A stretch of DNA of 64,000 nucleotides from Massilia aurea (GCF_024753205.1 NZ_JANUGZ010000003.1:951934-1015933), one strand, 5' to 3'; counted from the stretch's first letter, positions 20,774-31,090 are shown. Made by a program: numbers and translations. Notes: a model not told the origin generated them from the sequence alone.

Positions 20774-20900
20774 ATTTGTTTGGCTGGCCCAAACTGTCCG
20801 CAAAGCAGGAAAGCTGGTCCGATTCCTGTTTAAGTGATCAAATTGATTAGCGATATTCCAAGCGGAAAATAAATCGATTCCTGCAAGCACATAAACAATG

Positions 20901-20962
20901 AGGGTCAGAGTCGAATTGTTTGACAACATTGGGTAATTGCCCAATAAGTCGACTCTGACCCT
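20901..20962. repeat. REP-like palindrome, unit 3
   Basis: AGGGTCAGAGTCG (20901-20913) pairs perfectly with CGACTCTGACCCT (20950-20962). The inner TTGACAACATTGGGTAATTG is shared almost exactly with unit 4, 96 bp to the right. Confidence 0.9.
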
Positions 20963-20996
20963 CATTAATTTACAAGAGTTTCCGCCAATCTAAATT

Positions 20997-21058
20997 AGGG
21001 TCAGAGTCGAATTGTTTGACAACATTGGGTAATTGCCCAACAAATCTACTCTGACCCT
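20997..21058. repeat. REP-like palindrome, unit 4
   Basis: A near-identical copy of unit 3 ending 11 bp before the pyrE stop. Left arm AGGGTCAGAGTCG, right arm CTACTCTGACCCT (one change). The position suggests it may also serve as the pyrE terminator. Confidence 0.9.
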
Positions 21059-21068
21059 AATTGTTGGG

Positions 21069-21740
21069 CTATTGCTTTTGGATGCCGTAGCGGGTGCGGT
21101 AAGCGGAGACGGCGTCTTTGTGTTGCGCCAGGCGGGGGTCGGCGGTGTGGGTGTCGAGGTAGGTGAAGAGGTCGGCGAGGTTGGCGATCGAGATCACCGG
21201 GATGTTGAATTCGCGCGAGACTTCTTGTACGGCTGACTGCTCGGAGAGTGCGTCGTCGGCGCCCGAGCGCTCCATGCGGTCCAGTGCGATCAACACAGCG
21301 GCTGGCTCGGCGCCGGCGGCGCGGATCATGGCAACCGATTCGCGCACCGACGTGCCGGCGCTGATCACGTCGTCGATGATCACGACCTTGCCCTGCAGCT
21401 TGGCGCCGACGATGGTGCCGCCTTCGCCGTGGTCCTTCGCTTCCTTGCGGTTGTACGCGTACGACGTGTCGCGGCCTTTCGCGGCCAGGGCCACTGCCGT
21501 CGCGGAGGCCAGCGTGATGCCTTTGTAGGCCGGGCCGAACAGCATGTCGAATTCGACGCCCGAGTCAAGCAGCGTCTGTGCGTAGAACTGGGCGAGCTTG
21601 CCCAGCGTGGCGCCGTCGTGGAACAGGCCGGCGTTGAAGAAGTATGGCGACAGGCGCCCGGCCTTGGTCGTGAATTGGCCGAACTTCAATACTTCGGCCT
21701 CGACCGAAAACCCGATGAATTGCTGGCGCAGATCAGTCAT
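21069..21740 (-). CDS. pyrE: Orotate phosphoribosyltransferase
   Basis: 223 aa. Converts orotate and PRPP to OMP in pyrimidine synthesis. Shows FGPAYKGI (about 71-78), the Lys/Arg-rich flexible loop KEAKDHGEGG (about 100) and the PRPP-binding VVIIDDVISAGTS (about 123-135). Length is normal. It stands alone on the minus strand between the palindrome block and the hybrid kinase gene, with 32 bp between the kinase stop and its start. Confidence 0.96.
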   Translation of the reverse strand: MTDLRQQFIGFSVEAEVLKFGQFTTKAGRLSPYFFNAGLFHDGATLGKLAQFYAQTLLDSGVEFDMLFGPAYKGITLASATAVALAAKGRDTSYAYNRKEAKDHGEGGTIVGAKLQGKVVIIDDVISAGTSVRESVAMIRAAGAEPAAVLIALDRMERSGADDALSEQSAVQEVSREFNIPVISIANLADLFTYLDTHTADPRLAQHKDAVSAYRTRYGIQKQ

Positions 21741-21772
21741 GTACTTCTCCCTGGATGTCGAAAGCGGCTATT

Positions 21773-23734
21773 TTAATCGCTCACGGCCTTGCCGGCGACG
21801 ACCCGTAGCGCTTCGGCCCCGCTGATCGGCTTGACCATGTGCGCCGCGAAGCCGCTGGCCTGACTGCGCGCGCGGTCCGTGGCCTGGCCGTATCCGGTCA
21901 GTGCGACCAGCCGGCACAGGCGCCCTGCCGGCAGCGCGTGGATCCGCGCGGCGAGCTGGTAGCCGTTGAGCACCGGCAGGCCGATGTCGAGCAGCGCGAC
22001 GTCGGGCCGGAAGCGTTCAACCTCTGCCAGCGCCGCTACCGGATCGTGATACACCTCGACCGTGTGCCCGTGCGCCGTCAGCAGGCGCGCCAGCGTATTG
22101 GCGCCGTCGGCATTGTCGTCCACCACCAGCACGCGCTGCGGCGCGCTGTCGGTGGCCGGCGCGGCCACAACGGCCACCGGTACGGCCAGCCCTGCCACGC
22201 CGTGCAGCGGCAGGCGCACCACGAACTTGCTGCCCAGGCCCCGCCCTGCGCTGCGCGCTTCGACAGTGCCGCCATGCAGCTCGACGATGTTCCTGACCAG
22301 CGCCAGCCCGATTCCGAGCCCGCCCTCGGCGCGGTCGATGCTGCGTTTGCCCTGGAAGAACAGCTCGAACACCTGCTCGCGCATCTCGGGCGCCAGGCCG
22401 ATGCCCGTGTCGCGCACGCTGATCTCGACCATGTCCGCGCTGTCGCGCCGTGCGCGTAGCCAGATCCGGCCGCCCGGTTCCGTGTAGCGTGCGGCATTGG
22501 TCAAGAGGTTCGACACCACCTGCACCAGCCGCGCCGGATCGCCTTCCCACACCAGGCCCGGCTCGACGTCGACCTCGAGATGGTGACCGCGCTGCTCGAC
22601 CAGCAGGCTCGCCATCTCGAGCGCGCGGCCCGTCACCTGCGCCATCTCGACCTGCTCGACCTTCAGTTCGATCTTGCCGCGCGTGACGCGCGAGACGTCG
22701 AGCAGGTCGTCCACCAGCCGCACCAGATGGTCGACCTGGCGCTGGATGATCTCGCCCTCGCGGCCGTACGCACCGTCGCCCCGCATGCGCATCAGTTGCA
22801 GCGCGGTGACGATTGGCGAGAGCGGATTGCGCAGCTCGTGGCCCAGCATCGCCAGGAATTCATCCTTGGCCTGGCTGGCCGCGCCCAGGTCGACCAGCAG
22901 CTGCTCGCGCTCGCGGGCCGCGTGCTCGATTGCCAGGCGGTTGCGTACGTGCTCGGTCACGTCGACCGCAACCACGATCACGCCTTCTGGCCGGCCGTCC
23001 AGGTCCAGCAGCGGCTCCAGGCTGAACTTGAAGAAGCGCTCGACCGGTTGGCCATCTGCATCCAGGCGCGTGACTGACAGCTCCTCGGCCTGGTACGACA
23101 CGCCGCTGGCATACACGCGGGCGACCGCCTCCGCCACACCGGCGCCGCCCAGATGCGGGAACGCTTCGTCGAAGGTCTGGCCCAGCATGCTGCTGGTGTC
23201 GATCAGGTCGCGGTAGCGGTTGTTCACCAGCCGGAAGCGCAGCTCGGGTCCCATCAACAGCGCCGCCGCGACCGGTGCGGCCATCAGCATGGCGTCGCGC
23301 TGCGCCAGCGCCTGGTCGCGCTCGTGGCGTTCGGACGCGTCGCGCGTGAAGCAGCGCGTGTAGCGCAGCTGGCCGTCGACGAAATGCCCGTTCGAGTGGA
23401 TCAGCACGTGCTTGATCGAGCCATCCTTGCAGCGCAGACGCGCCGGCTGGTCGTACAGCGCCTCGCCCGCCAGCAGCGTGCGCAGGATGAAGTCGATCGT
23501 GTCCGGGTCTTCGTGAAAGTCGGCGATATGCCGCCCGACGTAGTCTTCCCAGCCGTAGCCAAGCATCTGCAATTCGGCCCGGTTGGCCCACAGGATGGTG
23601 CCGTCGGGGCCGACGCGGTGCAGCCCTTCGACGGCGTTCTCCACGAAATCGTAGAGTTCGGCGGCCGTGGCGTCATCGTGCTCGCGCACGGGAATAGCGA
23701 CGACGTCCGCAGGGAGCGGTTTGTTAATGTTCAT
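21773..23734 (-). CDS. Hybrid sensor histidine kinase with PAS domains and receiver
   Basis: 653 aa from the ATG at 23734; a start at 23806 adds 24 non-conserved residues. Two PAS/PAC-like regions (about 30-150 and 160-280; WEDYVGRHIADFH, then VDVTEH) are followed by a short coiled stretch, HisKA with the phospho-acceptor in MLGHELRNPL (about 305), HATPase with DTGIGL (about 445) and GLGIGLALV (about 475), and a C-terminal receiver (about 530-650) with VLVVDDNADG, the Asp of LLDIGLP and Lys in MVKP. No membrane segment is visible, so it is probably a soluble sensor. The signal is unknown; no cognate regulator is adjacent. Confidence 0.9.
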   Translation of the reverse strand: MNINKPLPADVVAIPVREHDDATAAELYDFVENAVEGLHRVGPDGTILWANRAELQMLGYGWEDYVGRHIADFHEDPDTIDFILRTLLAGEALYDQPARLRCKDGSIKHVLIHSNGHFVDGQLRYTRCFTRDASERHERDQALAQRDAMLMAAPVAAALLMGPELRFRLVNNRYRDLIDTSSMLGQTFDEAFPHLGGAGVAEAVARVYASGVSYQAEELSVTRLDADGQPVERFFKFSLEPLLDLDGRPEGVIVVAVDVTEHVRNRLAIEHAAREREQLLVDLGAASQAKDEFLAMLGHELRNPLSPIVTALQLMRMRGDGAYGREGEIIQRQVDHLVRLVDDLLDVSRVTRGKIELKVEQVEMAQVTGRALEMASLLVEQRGHHLEVDVEPGLVWEGDPARLVQVVSNLLTNAARYTEPGGRIWLRARRDSADMVEISVRDTGIGLAPEMREQVFELFFQGKRSIDRAEGGLGIGLALVRNIVELHGGTVEARSAGRGLGSKFVVRLPLHGVAGLAVPVAVVAAPATDSAPQRVLVVDDNADGANTLARLLTAHGHTVEVYHDPVAALAEVERFRPDVALLDIGLPVLNGYQLAARIHALPAGRLCRLVALTGYGQATDRARSQASGFAAHMVKPISGAEALRVVAGKAVSD

Positions 23735-23936
23735 GGGGTCGGGAAGAAGAAAGTGCGGCGTGCCATCGACACGCAGGGGACCGGCAGTATACCAGATCGT
23801 TTCCATTTATCACGAACGGTCCCCATAAAGCAACAGATCGAGGGCATGACGGGCAGCATCAAAACACGCTACACTTGCCGGCTGACGACGCGCTTCCCGC
23901 TGCGCTCTGCCCTCTTCCACCTGCCTGACCATCTTC

Positions 23937-24707
23937 ATGCCACGAATCATCTCCGCAAACCTCAACGGTATCCGCTCCGCCCACAAGAAGGGCTTCTTTG
24001 ACTGGCTGGCCACGCAGGACGCCGACTACATCTGCGTTCAGGAGCTCAAGGCCCAGGAAGCCGACATGACCGAAGATTTCCTGCGCCCGCACGGCTACCA
24101 CGGGCGCTTCCACTACGCCGAGAAAAAAGGCTACTCGGGCACCGGCGTCTACAGCCGCACGGAACCCGACCAGCACCGCATCGGTTTCGGGTGCCTGGAG
24201 TTCGATGCCGAAGGCCGCTACACGCGCTGCGACTACGGCAACCTGACGGTCATCTCGGTCTACTGCCCATCCGGCTCCTCGTCGCCCGAGCGCCAGCTGG
24301 CCAAGTTCCGCTTCATGGAAGTCTTCCTGCCGCATCTGCAGGAACTGCAGGCCGAGGGCCGCGAAGTTGTCATCTGCGGCGACTGGAACATCGCGCACAA
24401 GGAGATCGACCTGAAGAACTGGAAGGGAAACCTGAAGAATTCAGGCTTCCTGCCGGAAGAACGCGCATGGATGACGCGCATCTTCGACGAGCTGGGAATG
24501 GTCGATGTGCACCGCGGCCTGGATGCGCGCCCCGACCAGTACACATGGTGGAGCAACCGCGGCCAGGCCTATGCGAAGAACGTCGGCTGGCGCATCGACT
24601 ATCACGTGGCCACGCCCGGCATCGCGGCGCGCGCGAAAGCCGTCTCGGTCTACAAGGACGTGAAGTTCTCGGACCACGCCCCGCTCATCATCGACTACGA
24701 CCTGTAA
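23937..24707 (+). CDS. xthA: Exodeoxyribonuclease III
   Basis: 256 aa. Mg-dependent AP endonuclease and 3'-5' exonuclease of base-excision repair. EEP-fold motifs are visible: SANLNGIRSA (about 5), CVQELKAQ (catalytic Glu about 34), CGDWNIAH (about 148-155), YTWWSNRG (about 200) and SDHAPLI (catalytic His about 250). Length is normal. It is convergent with the pseudouridine synthase gene, the two stops being adjacent. Confidence 0.95.
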   Translation: MPRIISANLNGIRSAHKKGFFDWLATQDADYICVQELKAQEADMTEDFLRPHGYHGRFHYAEKKGYSGTGVYSRTEPDQHRIGFGCLEFDAEGRYTRCDYGNLTVISVYCPSGSSSPERQLAKFRFMEVFLPHLQELQAEGREVVICGDWNIAHKEIDLKNWKGNLKNSGFLPEERAWMTRIFDELGMVDVHRGLDARPDQYTWWSNRGQAYAKNVGWRIDYHVATPGIAARAKAVSVYKDVKFSDHAPLIIDYDL

Positions 24708-25646
24708 TCACACCGGCCAGCGCAAATCGAAGCGGCTGGCAAAGCTGCGCGGCTGGCGCGTGAGCGGATCGTCGAACGCGATGGCGCGCGCCAGCAACTG
24801 CAGCGGCGCGCTGAAATCGTCGCTGCCGCAGGGCCGCGCCACCGGATAGAAACTGTCGCCGACGATCGGCGCACCGAGCGACGCCAGGTGCAGGCGCAGC
24901 TGGTGCTTGCGCCCCGTGTGCGGATGCAACCGGTAGCGCGCGAGCGGCCCGCGCCCCTCGATCAATTCGATCAGGGTTTCCGAATTGGGTTCGCCCGCCA
25001 CTTCTTCGCTGAGAAAGAACTGCGCCGCATCCTGCATGCGGCTGCGGTACGTGAACGGCAGCGTGCGCCCTTGCAGCAGCGGCGCGATCGCTTCATAGGT
25101 CTTGGTGACCACCCGCTTCTGGAACATCGACTGGTAAGCGCCGCGCGAGGCAGGATTGTGCGAGAAAATCACCACGCCCGCCGTCTCGCGATCGAGCCGG
25201 TGGATCGGCACCAGGTGCGGCAAATCGTACGTGCGCTTCAGGCGCACCAGCAGCGTCTCCCTCAAGAAGCGCCCGCTCGGAATCGTCGGTAAAAAATGGG
25301 GCTTGTCGGCGACCAGGATGTGGTCATCCTGGAACAGCACCGCCTCCTGGAACGGGATGGGCACCTCGGGCACTTCGAGCTCGCGGTAGTACCAGATGCG
25401 CATGCCCTGGCGCACTGGCGTGTCGAACGCCACCCGCGCGCCCTTCGCGTCAACGACCTCGCCGCGTCCCAGCCGCGCCGCCCAGGATTGCATCGGCACG
25501 TCGGGAAAGCGCTCGCACAAAAAGCGCAGCATGCCGCCGGCGCGCGTCTCGGTCAGCCACAGGTAGCTGGGCGCGACGCCGTCGCGCAGGGGCAGCGGGA
25601 CGAGTGCATTGGCTTCGGCCTGACGGCCCCTGGCGCTACTGCCCAT
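24708..25646 (-). CDS. RluA-family pseudouridine synthase
   Basis: 312 aa from the ATG at 25646. The catalytic motif HRLDRETAGVVIFS (Asp about 150) and the RLHPHTGRKHQLRLHLA segment (about 240) identify an RNA pseudouridine synthase of the RluA/RluC/RluD group. The N-terminal ~90 residues resemble an S4-like lead-in. Which RNA position is modified cannot be told. The stop abuts that of xthA head to head; the M48 protease gene ends 7 bp upstream. Confidence 0.9.
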   Translation of the reverse strand: MGSSARGRQAEANALVPLPLRDGVAPSYLWLTETRAGGMLRFLCERFPDVPMQSWAARLGRGEVVDAKGARVAFDTPVRQGMRIWYYRELEVPEVPIPFQEAVLFQDDHILVADKPHFLPTIPSGRFLRETLLVRLKRTYDLPHLVPIHRLDRETAGVVIFSHNPASRGAYQSMFQKRVVTKTYEAIAPLLQGRTLPFTYRSRMQDAAQFFLSEEVAGEPNSETLIELIEGRGPLARYRLHPHTGRKHQLRLHLASLGAPIVGDSFYPVARPCGSDDFSAPLQLLARAIAFDDPLTRQPRSFASRFDLRWPV

Positions 25647-25653
25647 CAACGCC

Positions 25654-26538
25654 TCAATTCAGCGCAGTGCTCTTGTAGGCAGGCAGCTTGGCAACCGTCG
25701 TCTTCTTGGCACGCGCATACAGCGGCAGCAGCACGTTCATGTGCGCTTCCATGTCCTTGATGCGGGTGTCGCCGCCCGGGTGGGTCGACAGGATTTCCAT
25801 CGGCGCGCTCTGGTTCAGCGTGGCCATCTTGCGCCACAGGACGATGCCGGCGCGCGGATCGTAACCGGCACGCGACGAGATATCCAGGCCCACCAGATCG
25901 GCCTCGCGCTCTTCGTCGCGCGAGAATTTCAGCACCAGCATGCTGCCCAGGCCATTGGCCGCGGTAGCAGTCAGGTTGGGATCGACGCCGAAGATGCCCG
26001 ACAACAGCGCGCCGCCGACACGCGCGCCCAGCGCGGTGACGTTGGACTTGGCCAGGCGCTCGCGCCCGTGTTCGCGCAGTGCGTGCGCGATCTCGTGGCC
26101 CATGATGGCCGCGGCTTCGTCGTCGGTCAGCTGCAGCTTGGTGAGGATGCCGGTGTAGAAGCCAATGCGGCCACCCGGCATGCAGAACGCGTTGACCTCG
26201 TCAGCCTGGATCAGGTTAACCTGCCAGTCCCACTTGCTGGCCACCGGATTCCAGCGCGGCGTGAACGGGATGATGCGCTGGGCGATCGTGCGCAGGCGCT
26301 TGAGTTGCGGGTCGCTGGTTGGCGCCAGCAAGCCCTTCTCCTTGGCCTGGCTCATCATCTCGGTGTACTGCAGGCGCGCGGCCTCGTTGACCTGCTCTTC
26401 GGGCGCGAGCACGCGCATGCGCGAGAGCGGCTTGACCTCGATGCCATCCTGGACGACGACGCCGGCCTCCTGCGCTGTGGCCAGGCCGGTCGCGGCGAAC
26501 AGGGTCAGACAAACGGCGAGTTGTTTCAGTTTCATCAT
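25654..26538 (-). CDS. M48 family metalloprotease, exported
   Basis: 294 aa. Signal peptide (KLKQLAVCLTLFAATGLATA) followed by a Zn-protease domain with HEXXH as MGHEIAHALREHG (about 146-150) and a downstream third-ligand Glu in EREADLVGLD (about 205). It resembles periplasmic BepA/LoiP/YcaL-type proteases that act in outer-membrane quality control (family knowledge); the TPR part of BepA is absent. It starts 142 bp downstream of metW. Confidence 0.9.
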   Translation of the reverse strand: MMKLKQLAVCLTLFAATGLATAQEAGVVVQDGIEVKPLSRMRVLAPEEQVNEAARLQYTEMMSQAKEKGLLAPTSDPQLKRLRTIAQRIIPFTPRWNPVASKWDWQVNLIQADEVNAFCMPGGRIGFYTGILTKLQLTDDEAAAIMGHEIAHALREHGRERLAKSNVTALGARVGGALLSGIFGVDPNLTATAANGLGSMLVLKFSRDEEREADLVGLDISSRAGYDPRAGIVLWRKMATLNQSAPMEILSTHPGGDTRIKDMEAHMNVLLPLYARAKKTTVAKLPAYKSTALN

Positions 26539-26680
26539 GGCTCCGGCAGGCTATTGTTGGCAGCCTGCCTCGTAAAATTGGTTATAAATGGGCAGCGCCC
26601 GCGCAGAATCGACGTGATCATGCCGTATGTACCGGCCCAGCTCAAGCCGCCAACGCACATAAGTCGCAACCTGCCCCGCC

Positions 26681-27298
26681 TTACACTGCCGGCGGCGCTT
26701 TTTTACGCAGGCGGAAGACCGCCATGCTGCCGCGCAGGTTCGGCAGAAACTTGACCACCTTGCCGTCGGCCAGCGCCACGCATTCCAGCACTTCCAGGCC
26801 GCATTCGACCGCCAGTTCCTGGAAATCGTAGATCGTGGCGCAGCGCACGTTCGGCGTGTCGTACCACTGATACGGCAGCGCGCGCGAAACCGGCATGCGC
26901 CCGCGCAGCAGCGCCAGGCGGTGCGGCCAGTGGGCAAAGTTCGGGAACGAGACGATCGCCTCATGGCCGACGCGCACGATGTCGCGCAGCAGGCCCTCGA
27001 CATGCTGCATCATCTGCAGCGAGTTCAGACACAGCACGGTGTCGAACGTGTTGTCGCCAAAGAGGCCCAGGCCCTTTTCCATATCGTGCTGGATCACGTT
27101 GATCCCGCGCGCGGTGCTTTCCAGGACCTTGTCGTCGGCGATCTCGATGCCGTAGCCCGAGCAGCGCTTGCCCGATTCGAGGTAGCGCAGCATGGCGCCG
27201 TCGCCGCAGCCGACATCGAGCACGTGGGCGCGTTCGCCCACCCAGTGCGCGATGAAGGCCAGGTCGGGCCGCAGCGTATTGAGGTCGGCGAAATTCAT
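26681..27298 (-). CDS. metW: Methionine biosynthesis protein MetW
   Basis: 205 aa. SAM-dependent-methyltransferase fold with the motif-I-like [12 protein letters not shown] (about 27-38) and [10 protein letters not shown]. MetW partners MetX in the homoserine O-acyltransferase step of methionine synthesis (family knowledge). It overlaps metX by 4 bp (ATGA), so translation is coupled. Confidence 0.93.
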   Translation of the reverse strand: MNFADLNTLRPDLAFIAHWVGERAHVLDVGCGDGAMLRYLESGKRCSGYGIEIADDKVLESTARGINVIQHDMEKGLGLFGDNTFDTVLCLNSLQMMQHVEGLLRDIVRVGHEAIVSFPNFAHWPHRLALLRGRMPVSRALPYQWYDTPNVRCATIYDFQELAVECGLEVLECVALADGKVVKFLPNLRGSMAVFRLRKKAPPAV

Positions 27299-28464
27299 GC
27301 GGCCTCCGTGGCGGTGGTGACGGCGCCTGGCGCCAGTTCAAGCGCGATGCGGTTGTAGTACGCGCGCACCACGTTCATGTAGCGGGCATCGTCGAGCAGG
27401 AAGGCATCGTGGCCGTGCGGCGCGTCGATTTCGGCGTAGGTCACGCGGCGCCGGTTGCTGATCAGGGCTTCGACGATCTCGCGGCTGCGCTCGGGCGAGA
27501 AGCGCCAGTCGGTCGTAAATGACGCAATCAAGAACTGCGCCTGCGTACCGGCCAGTGCCTTTTCGAGATCGCCATCGTACTCGCGCGCCGGATCGAAGTA
27601 ATCGAGCGCCTTCGTGATCAACAGGTAGGTATTGGCGTCGAAGTATTCCGAGAACTTGTCGCCCTGGTAGCGCAGGTACGATTCGATCTCGAAGTCCACG
27701 CCGAAGTCGAAGTTGTAGTCATTCGTCTCGGCCGCGTTGCGCAGCTTGCGCCCGAACTTCTCGGCCATGTCGTCGTTCGACAGATACGTGATGTGGCCGA
27801 TCATGCGCGCCACTTTCAGGCCGTTCTTCGGCACCACGCCATGTTCGTAGAAGTCGCCGCCATGGTAATCAGGGTCGGTCAGGATCGCCTGGCGCGCGAC
27901 GTCGTTGAAGGCGATGTTCTGGGCCGACAGCTTCGGTGTGGACGCAATCACGATGCAGTGGCGCAGGCGCTCGGGGAACTTGATGCTCCACGACAGGGCC
28001 TGCATGCCGCCCAGCGAGCCGCCCATCACGGCGGCAAAGCGGTCGATGCCGAGGCGGTCGGCCAGCAGCGCCTGCGCGGTTACCCAATCTTCCACGGTCA
28101 CCAGCGGAAAGCTCGCGCCATACGGCTTGCCAGTGGCGGCATTGACATGCATCGGGCCGGTCGAGCCGAAGCACGAGCCCAGGTTGTTTACGCCAATGAC
28201 GAAGAAGCGGTCGGTGTCCACGGGTTTGCCCGGGCCGACCATATTGTCCCACCAGCCCGCGCTCTTGGGCGAGTCATACTGGCCGGCGACGTGGTGCGAT
28301 GCATTCAGCGCGTGGCAGACCAGTACCGCATTGGACCTGTCGGCGTTGAGCGTGCCATAGGTTTCATACATCAGCGTGTAGTTGCTGAGCTGGGCGCCGC
28401 TTTGCAGGCGCAGCGGCTCTGCGAAGTGCATCGCCTGCGGTGTGACTATTCCTAGAGATCCCAT
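27295..28464 (-). CDS. metX: Homoserine O-acyltransferase (MetX)
   Basis: 389 aa from the ATG at 28464 ([12 protein letters not shown]); the upstream in-frame extension lacks similarity. Alpha/beta-hydrolase fold: [20 protein letters not shown], nucleophile Ser in MGGSLGGMQ (about 150), catalytic Asp and His near the C terminus (the His within [10 protein letters not shown]). Transfers an acetyl or succinyl group to homoserine. The acyl donor cannot be settled by eye. It lies 67 bp downstream of the EI gene. Confidence 0.94.
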   Translation of the reverse strand: MGSLGIVTPQAMHFAEPLRLQSGAQLSNYTLMYETYGTLNADRSNAVLVCHALNASHHVAGQYDSPKSAGWWDNMVGPGKPVDTDRFFVIGVNNLGSCFGSTGPMHVNAATGKPYGASFPLVTVEDWVTAQALLADRLGIDRFAAVMGGSLGGMQALSWSIKFPERLRHCIVIASTPKLSAQNIAFNDVARQAILTDPDYHGGDFYEHGVVPKNGLKVARMIGHITYLSNDDMAEKFGRKLRNAAETNDYNFDFGVDFEIESYLRYQGDKFSEYFDANTYLLITKALDYFDPAREYDGDLEKALAGTQAQFLIASFTTDWRFSPERSREIVEALISNRRRVTYAEIDAPHGHDAFLLDDARYMNVVRAYYNRIALELAPGAVTTATEAA

Positions 28465-28531
28465 GGGACTGTGTGCTTTGATTGATGATGCGGTGGTCGG
28501 GCCGTTGCCGGGCATGGCAACGGCGCGCGAC

Positions 28532-30286
28532 TCACAGGGTCTGCAACTGCTCGACGGCGCTGGCGATTTCACCCGGCTCCATCGCGCGCAGGATGCGGCG
28601 GGTACGGGTCGTGACCACGCCAAGATCGGTATTCAGAATTTCCTGTTTCACCGCCAGCAGCTGCGCCGGGTGCATCGAAAACTCGCGCAGGCCCATGCCC
28701 AGCAGCAGGCGCGTGAGCTTGACGTCGCCGGCCATCTCGCCGCACACCGCTACATCCAGCCCGGCCTTGTGGCCCGTGGCGATGGTCGAGGCGATCAGCT
28801 GCAGCACCGCCGGGTGCAGCGGATTATACAGGTGCGCCACTTCGTAATCGACGCGGTCGATCGCCAGCAGATACTGGATCAGGTCATTGGTACCGATCGA
28901 CAAAAAATCCATGCGGCGCACGAACAGCGGCAACGCCAGCGCGGCAGCCGGAATCTCGATCATGGCGCCGACTTCGATGCCTTCGTCGAAGCGGATCTTC
29001 TCGTCGCGCAGCTGGATCTTGGCCTGCTCGATCATGCCCAGCGTCTGGTCGATCTCGAACGCGTGCGCGAGCATCGGGATCAGGATGCGCACCTTGCCGA
29101 AGGCCGATGCGCGCAGGATCGCGCGCAGCTGCACCAAAAACATCTGCGGCTCGGCCAGGCAATAGCGGATCGCGCGCAGGCCAAGCGCCGGATTGAGCGC
29201 CGTGTGGTCGGTCTGGTCGAGCGGCTTGTCGGCGCCCACGTCGAGCGTGCGGATCGTGACCGGGCGGCCCTTCATCGCCAGCACCGCCTTGCGATACTGC
29301 TCGAACTGTTCTTCTTCGTCCGGGATGCGCAGCGCCTGCGCGCCGCGGCCCATGAACAGGAATTCGGAGCGGAACAGCCCCACGCCATTGGCGCCGGCTT
29401 CGAGAGCGGCCGGACAATCGTCGGGCAGTTCGATGTTGGCCAGCAGCGTGATCGTGGTGCCGTCGCGCGTGATGGCCGGTGTCTTCTTGAGCTTGAGCAG
29501 GCGCTTGCGTGCCTTGGCCATCGTGATCTGGCGCGCGCGGTATTGTTCAAGCACCAGCTGGCTCGGATTGCAGATGACGACGCCGGCGTCGCCGTCGACG
29601 ATCAGCCAGTCGTCCTGCTCCACCAGGCGCGACGCCTGGTCCATGCCGACGACTGCCGGGATATCCAGGCTGCGCGCGACAATGGCTGTGTGCGAGTTCT
29701 GGCCGCCGACATCGGTGACAAAGCCGATAAACGAACGGTCACGAAACGCCAGCATGTCGGCCGGCGAGATGTCGTGGGCCACGACGATCATTTGCGGCGG
29801 TGGCTGGTCTTCGTCGGCAAACACCGGCGCGACGCTCAGCGCGGTGCCGGTCAAGACCTTCAGCACGCGCTCGGCGACCTGCTGGATGTCGTACTTGCGC
29901 TCGCGCAGGTAGGGGTCTTCGATTTCGTCGAACTGCGCCGAGAGCTCATCGATCTGCGTCACCAGCGCCCATTCGGCGTTGTAGTGGCGCGCGCGGATGA
30001 TGTCCAGTGGCGCTTCCGAGATCATCGGGTCGGACAGGATCAGCGCATGTACGTCGATGAAGGCGCCCAGTTCGGTCGGGGCATCCTTCGGCAGGCCGGC
30101 CCAGAGTTCCTGCAGATTGTGGTGGACGGCGGCGATCGCATCCTGCAGCCGCCGCACCTCGGCCTCGACCTGTTCTTCAGGGACCAGGTAATGCTTGACG
30201 TCGAGTGCGGCCGGCGTGAGCAGGTGCGCGCGGCCGATCGCGATGCCGCGCGAAACCGGAATGCCGTGAAGGAGAAAGGAAGCCAT
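28532..30286 (-). CDS. ptsI: PTS phosphoenolpyruvate-protein phosphotransferase (EI)
   Basis: 584 aa from the ATG at 30286 ([11 protein letters not shown]). Transfers phosphate from PEP to HPr. The active-site His lies in [12 protein letters not shown] (about 195-200). The PEP-binding TIM barrel is shown by [10 protein letters not shown] (about 295), TLDVGADKP (about 335), [12 protein letters not shown] (about 460) and CGEMAG (about 510). No GAF domain is present, so it is EI rather than EI-Ntr. It is the last gene of gshA-gshB-IIA-HPr-EI, and no EIIBC sugar transporter is nearby. Confidence 0.95.
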   Translation of the reverse strand: MASFLLHGIPVSRGIAIGRAHLLTPAALDVKHYLVPEEQVEAEVRRLQDAIAAVHHNLQELWAGLPKDAPTELGAFIDVHALILSDPMISEAPLDIIRARHYNAEWALVTQIDELSAQFDEIEDPYLRERKYDIQQVAERVLKVLTGTALSVAPVFADEDQPPPQMIVVAHDISPADMLAFRDRSFIGFVTDVGGQNSHTAIVARSLDIPAVVGMDQASRLVEQDDWLIVDGDAGVVICNPSQLVLEQYRARQITMAKARKRLLKLKKTPAITRDGTTITLLANIELPDDCPAALEAGANGVGLFRSEFLFMGRGAQALRIPDEEEQFEQYRKAVLAMKGRPVTIRTLDVGADKPLDQTDHTALNPALGLRAIRYCLAEPQMFLVQLRAILRASAFGKVRILIPMLAHAFEIDQTLGMIEQAKIQLRDEKIRFDEGIEVGAMIEIPAAALALPLFVRRMDFLSIGTNDLIQYLLAIDRVDYEVAHLYNPLHPAVLQLIASTIATGHKAGLDVAVCGEMAGDVKLTRLLLGMGLREFSMHPAQLLAVKQEILNTDLGVVTTRTRRILRAMEPGEIASAVEQLQTL

Positions 30287-30327
30287 GGAAGAATCCGTTG
30301 AACGCGAGGGGACCGCTTCACGCGGCA

Positions 30328-30597
30328 TTATTCACCTTCACCGAACTTGTCGTTGACGAGCGCCGTCAGGGCGGCCAGCGCGGCTTCTTCGTCAGCGCCA
30401 TCGGCTTCGAGCGTGACCTTGGCGCCCTTGCCGGCGGCGAGCATCATGACACCCATGATCGACTTGGCATTGATGCGGCGGCCATTGCGGGTGAGCCAGA
30501 CATCGCTCTTGTACCTGGCGGCCATTTGCGTGAACTTGGCGGAGGCCCGTGCGTGCAGGCCCAGCTTGTTGATGATCTCGAGTTCTTGTTGAATCAT
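30328..30597 (-). CDS. ptsH: Phosphocarrier protein HPr
   Basis: 89 aa from the ATG at 30597 (MIQQELEI). The phosphorylatable His15 lies in GLHARAS, and the regulatory-site region SIMGVMML follows at about residue 46. Carries phosphate from EI to IIA. It is 41 bp upstream of ptsI on the same strand. Confidence 0.95.
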   Translation of the reverse strand: MIQQELEIINKLGLHARASAKFTQMAARYKSDVWLTRNGRRINAKSIMGVMMLAAGKGAKVTLEADGADEEAALAALTALVNDKFGEGE

Positions 30598-30684
30598 AGT
30601 CGCTTTATCTTTTTTGTAATGTGTCTGACTGCGCCCGGTATCTCCTCGCACGCATCGCCATTGCCAACGCCATCGCCGCCTGCC

Positions 30685-31086
30685 CTAGCCAACCCGGATC
30701 CGGTTATCCACCCGCACTGCCCCGTTCTGCGCGCCGGCCAGCGCCATCTCGACGACCACGTCGAGCGAGTCGCGCCGGTAGGTGATCGCGCGCAGCAGCA
30801 TCGGCAGGCTGATGCCGGCGATGACTTCCACGTGGCCCGCGTCGGCCAGTGAATTGCAGCAGTTCGACGGCGTGCCGCCCTTGACGTCGGTGATCACCAG
30901 GACGCCGTCGCCGTCGTCCAGGCGCGCGATGGCCTCCTTGGCCAGGCAGTTGATCTGGCCGATATCCTGGTCAGCGGTCACGTCGATTGCCTCGACGCGC
31001 TCGGTGGGGCCGCGAAACACGTGCGTCGCTGCGGCGATGAATGCCTGGCCCAAAGGTGCGTGGGTCAGGAGCAGAATGCCTACCAT
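30685..31086 (-). CDS. PTS EIIA component, mannose family
   Basis: 133 aa from the ATG at 31086 (MVGILLLTHAPLG). His9 in LLTHAPLG is the expected phosphorylation site; GGTPSNCC (about 67) is the family signature. A stand-alone IIA-Man without IIB, IIC or IID is typical of regulatory PTS chains in betaproteobacteria. It begins 4 bp after the gshB stop, so it is in the same transcript. Confidence 0.92.
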   Translation of the reverse strand: MVGILLLTHAPLGQAFIAAATHVFRGPTERVEAIDVTADQDIGQINCLAKEAIARLDDGDGVLVITDVKGGTPSNCCNSLADAGHVEVIAGISLPMLLRAITYRRDSLDVVVEMALAGAQNGAVRVDNRIRVG

Positions 31087-31090
31087 GTCG

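Larger units (their letters stand above)
20601..21068. other. Gene-free block of REP-like palindromes
   Basis: 468 bp between gatB and pyrE (convergent) with no credible gene. It holds four palindromic units built on AGGGTCAGAGTCGAATT and its complement, listed separately, with AT-rich filler between units 2 and 3. Short ORFs seen here only translate the repeats. Confidence 0.85.

Noticed and set aside
20601..21068. CRISPR array
   Set aside because: Only four units, palindromic and ~62 bp long, with irregular spacing and no cas genes.
28382..30301. 639-codon plus-strand ORF opposite ptsI
   Set aside because: Long only because of high GC; EI on the minus strand shows all its active-site motifs.
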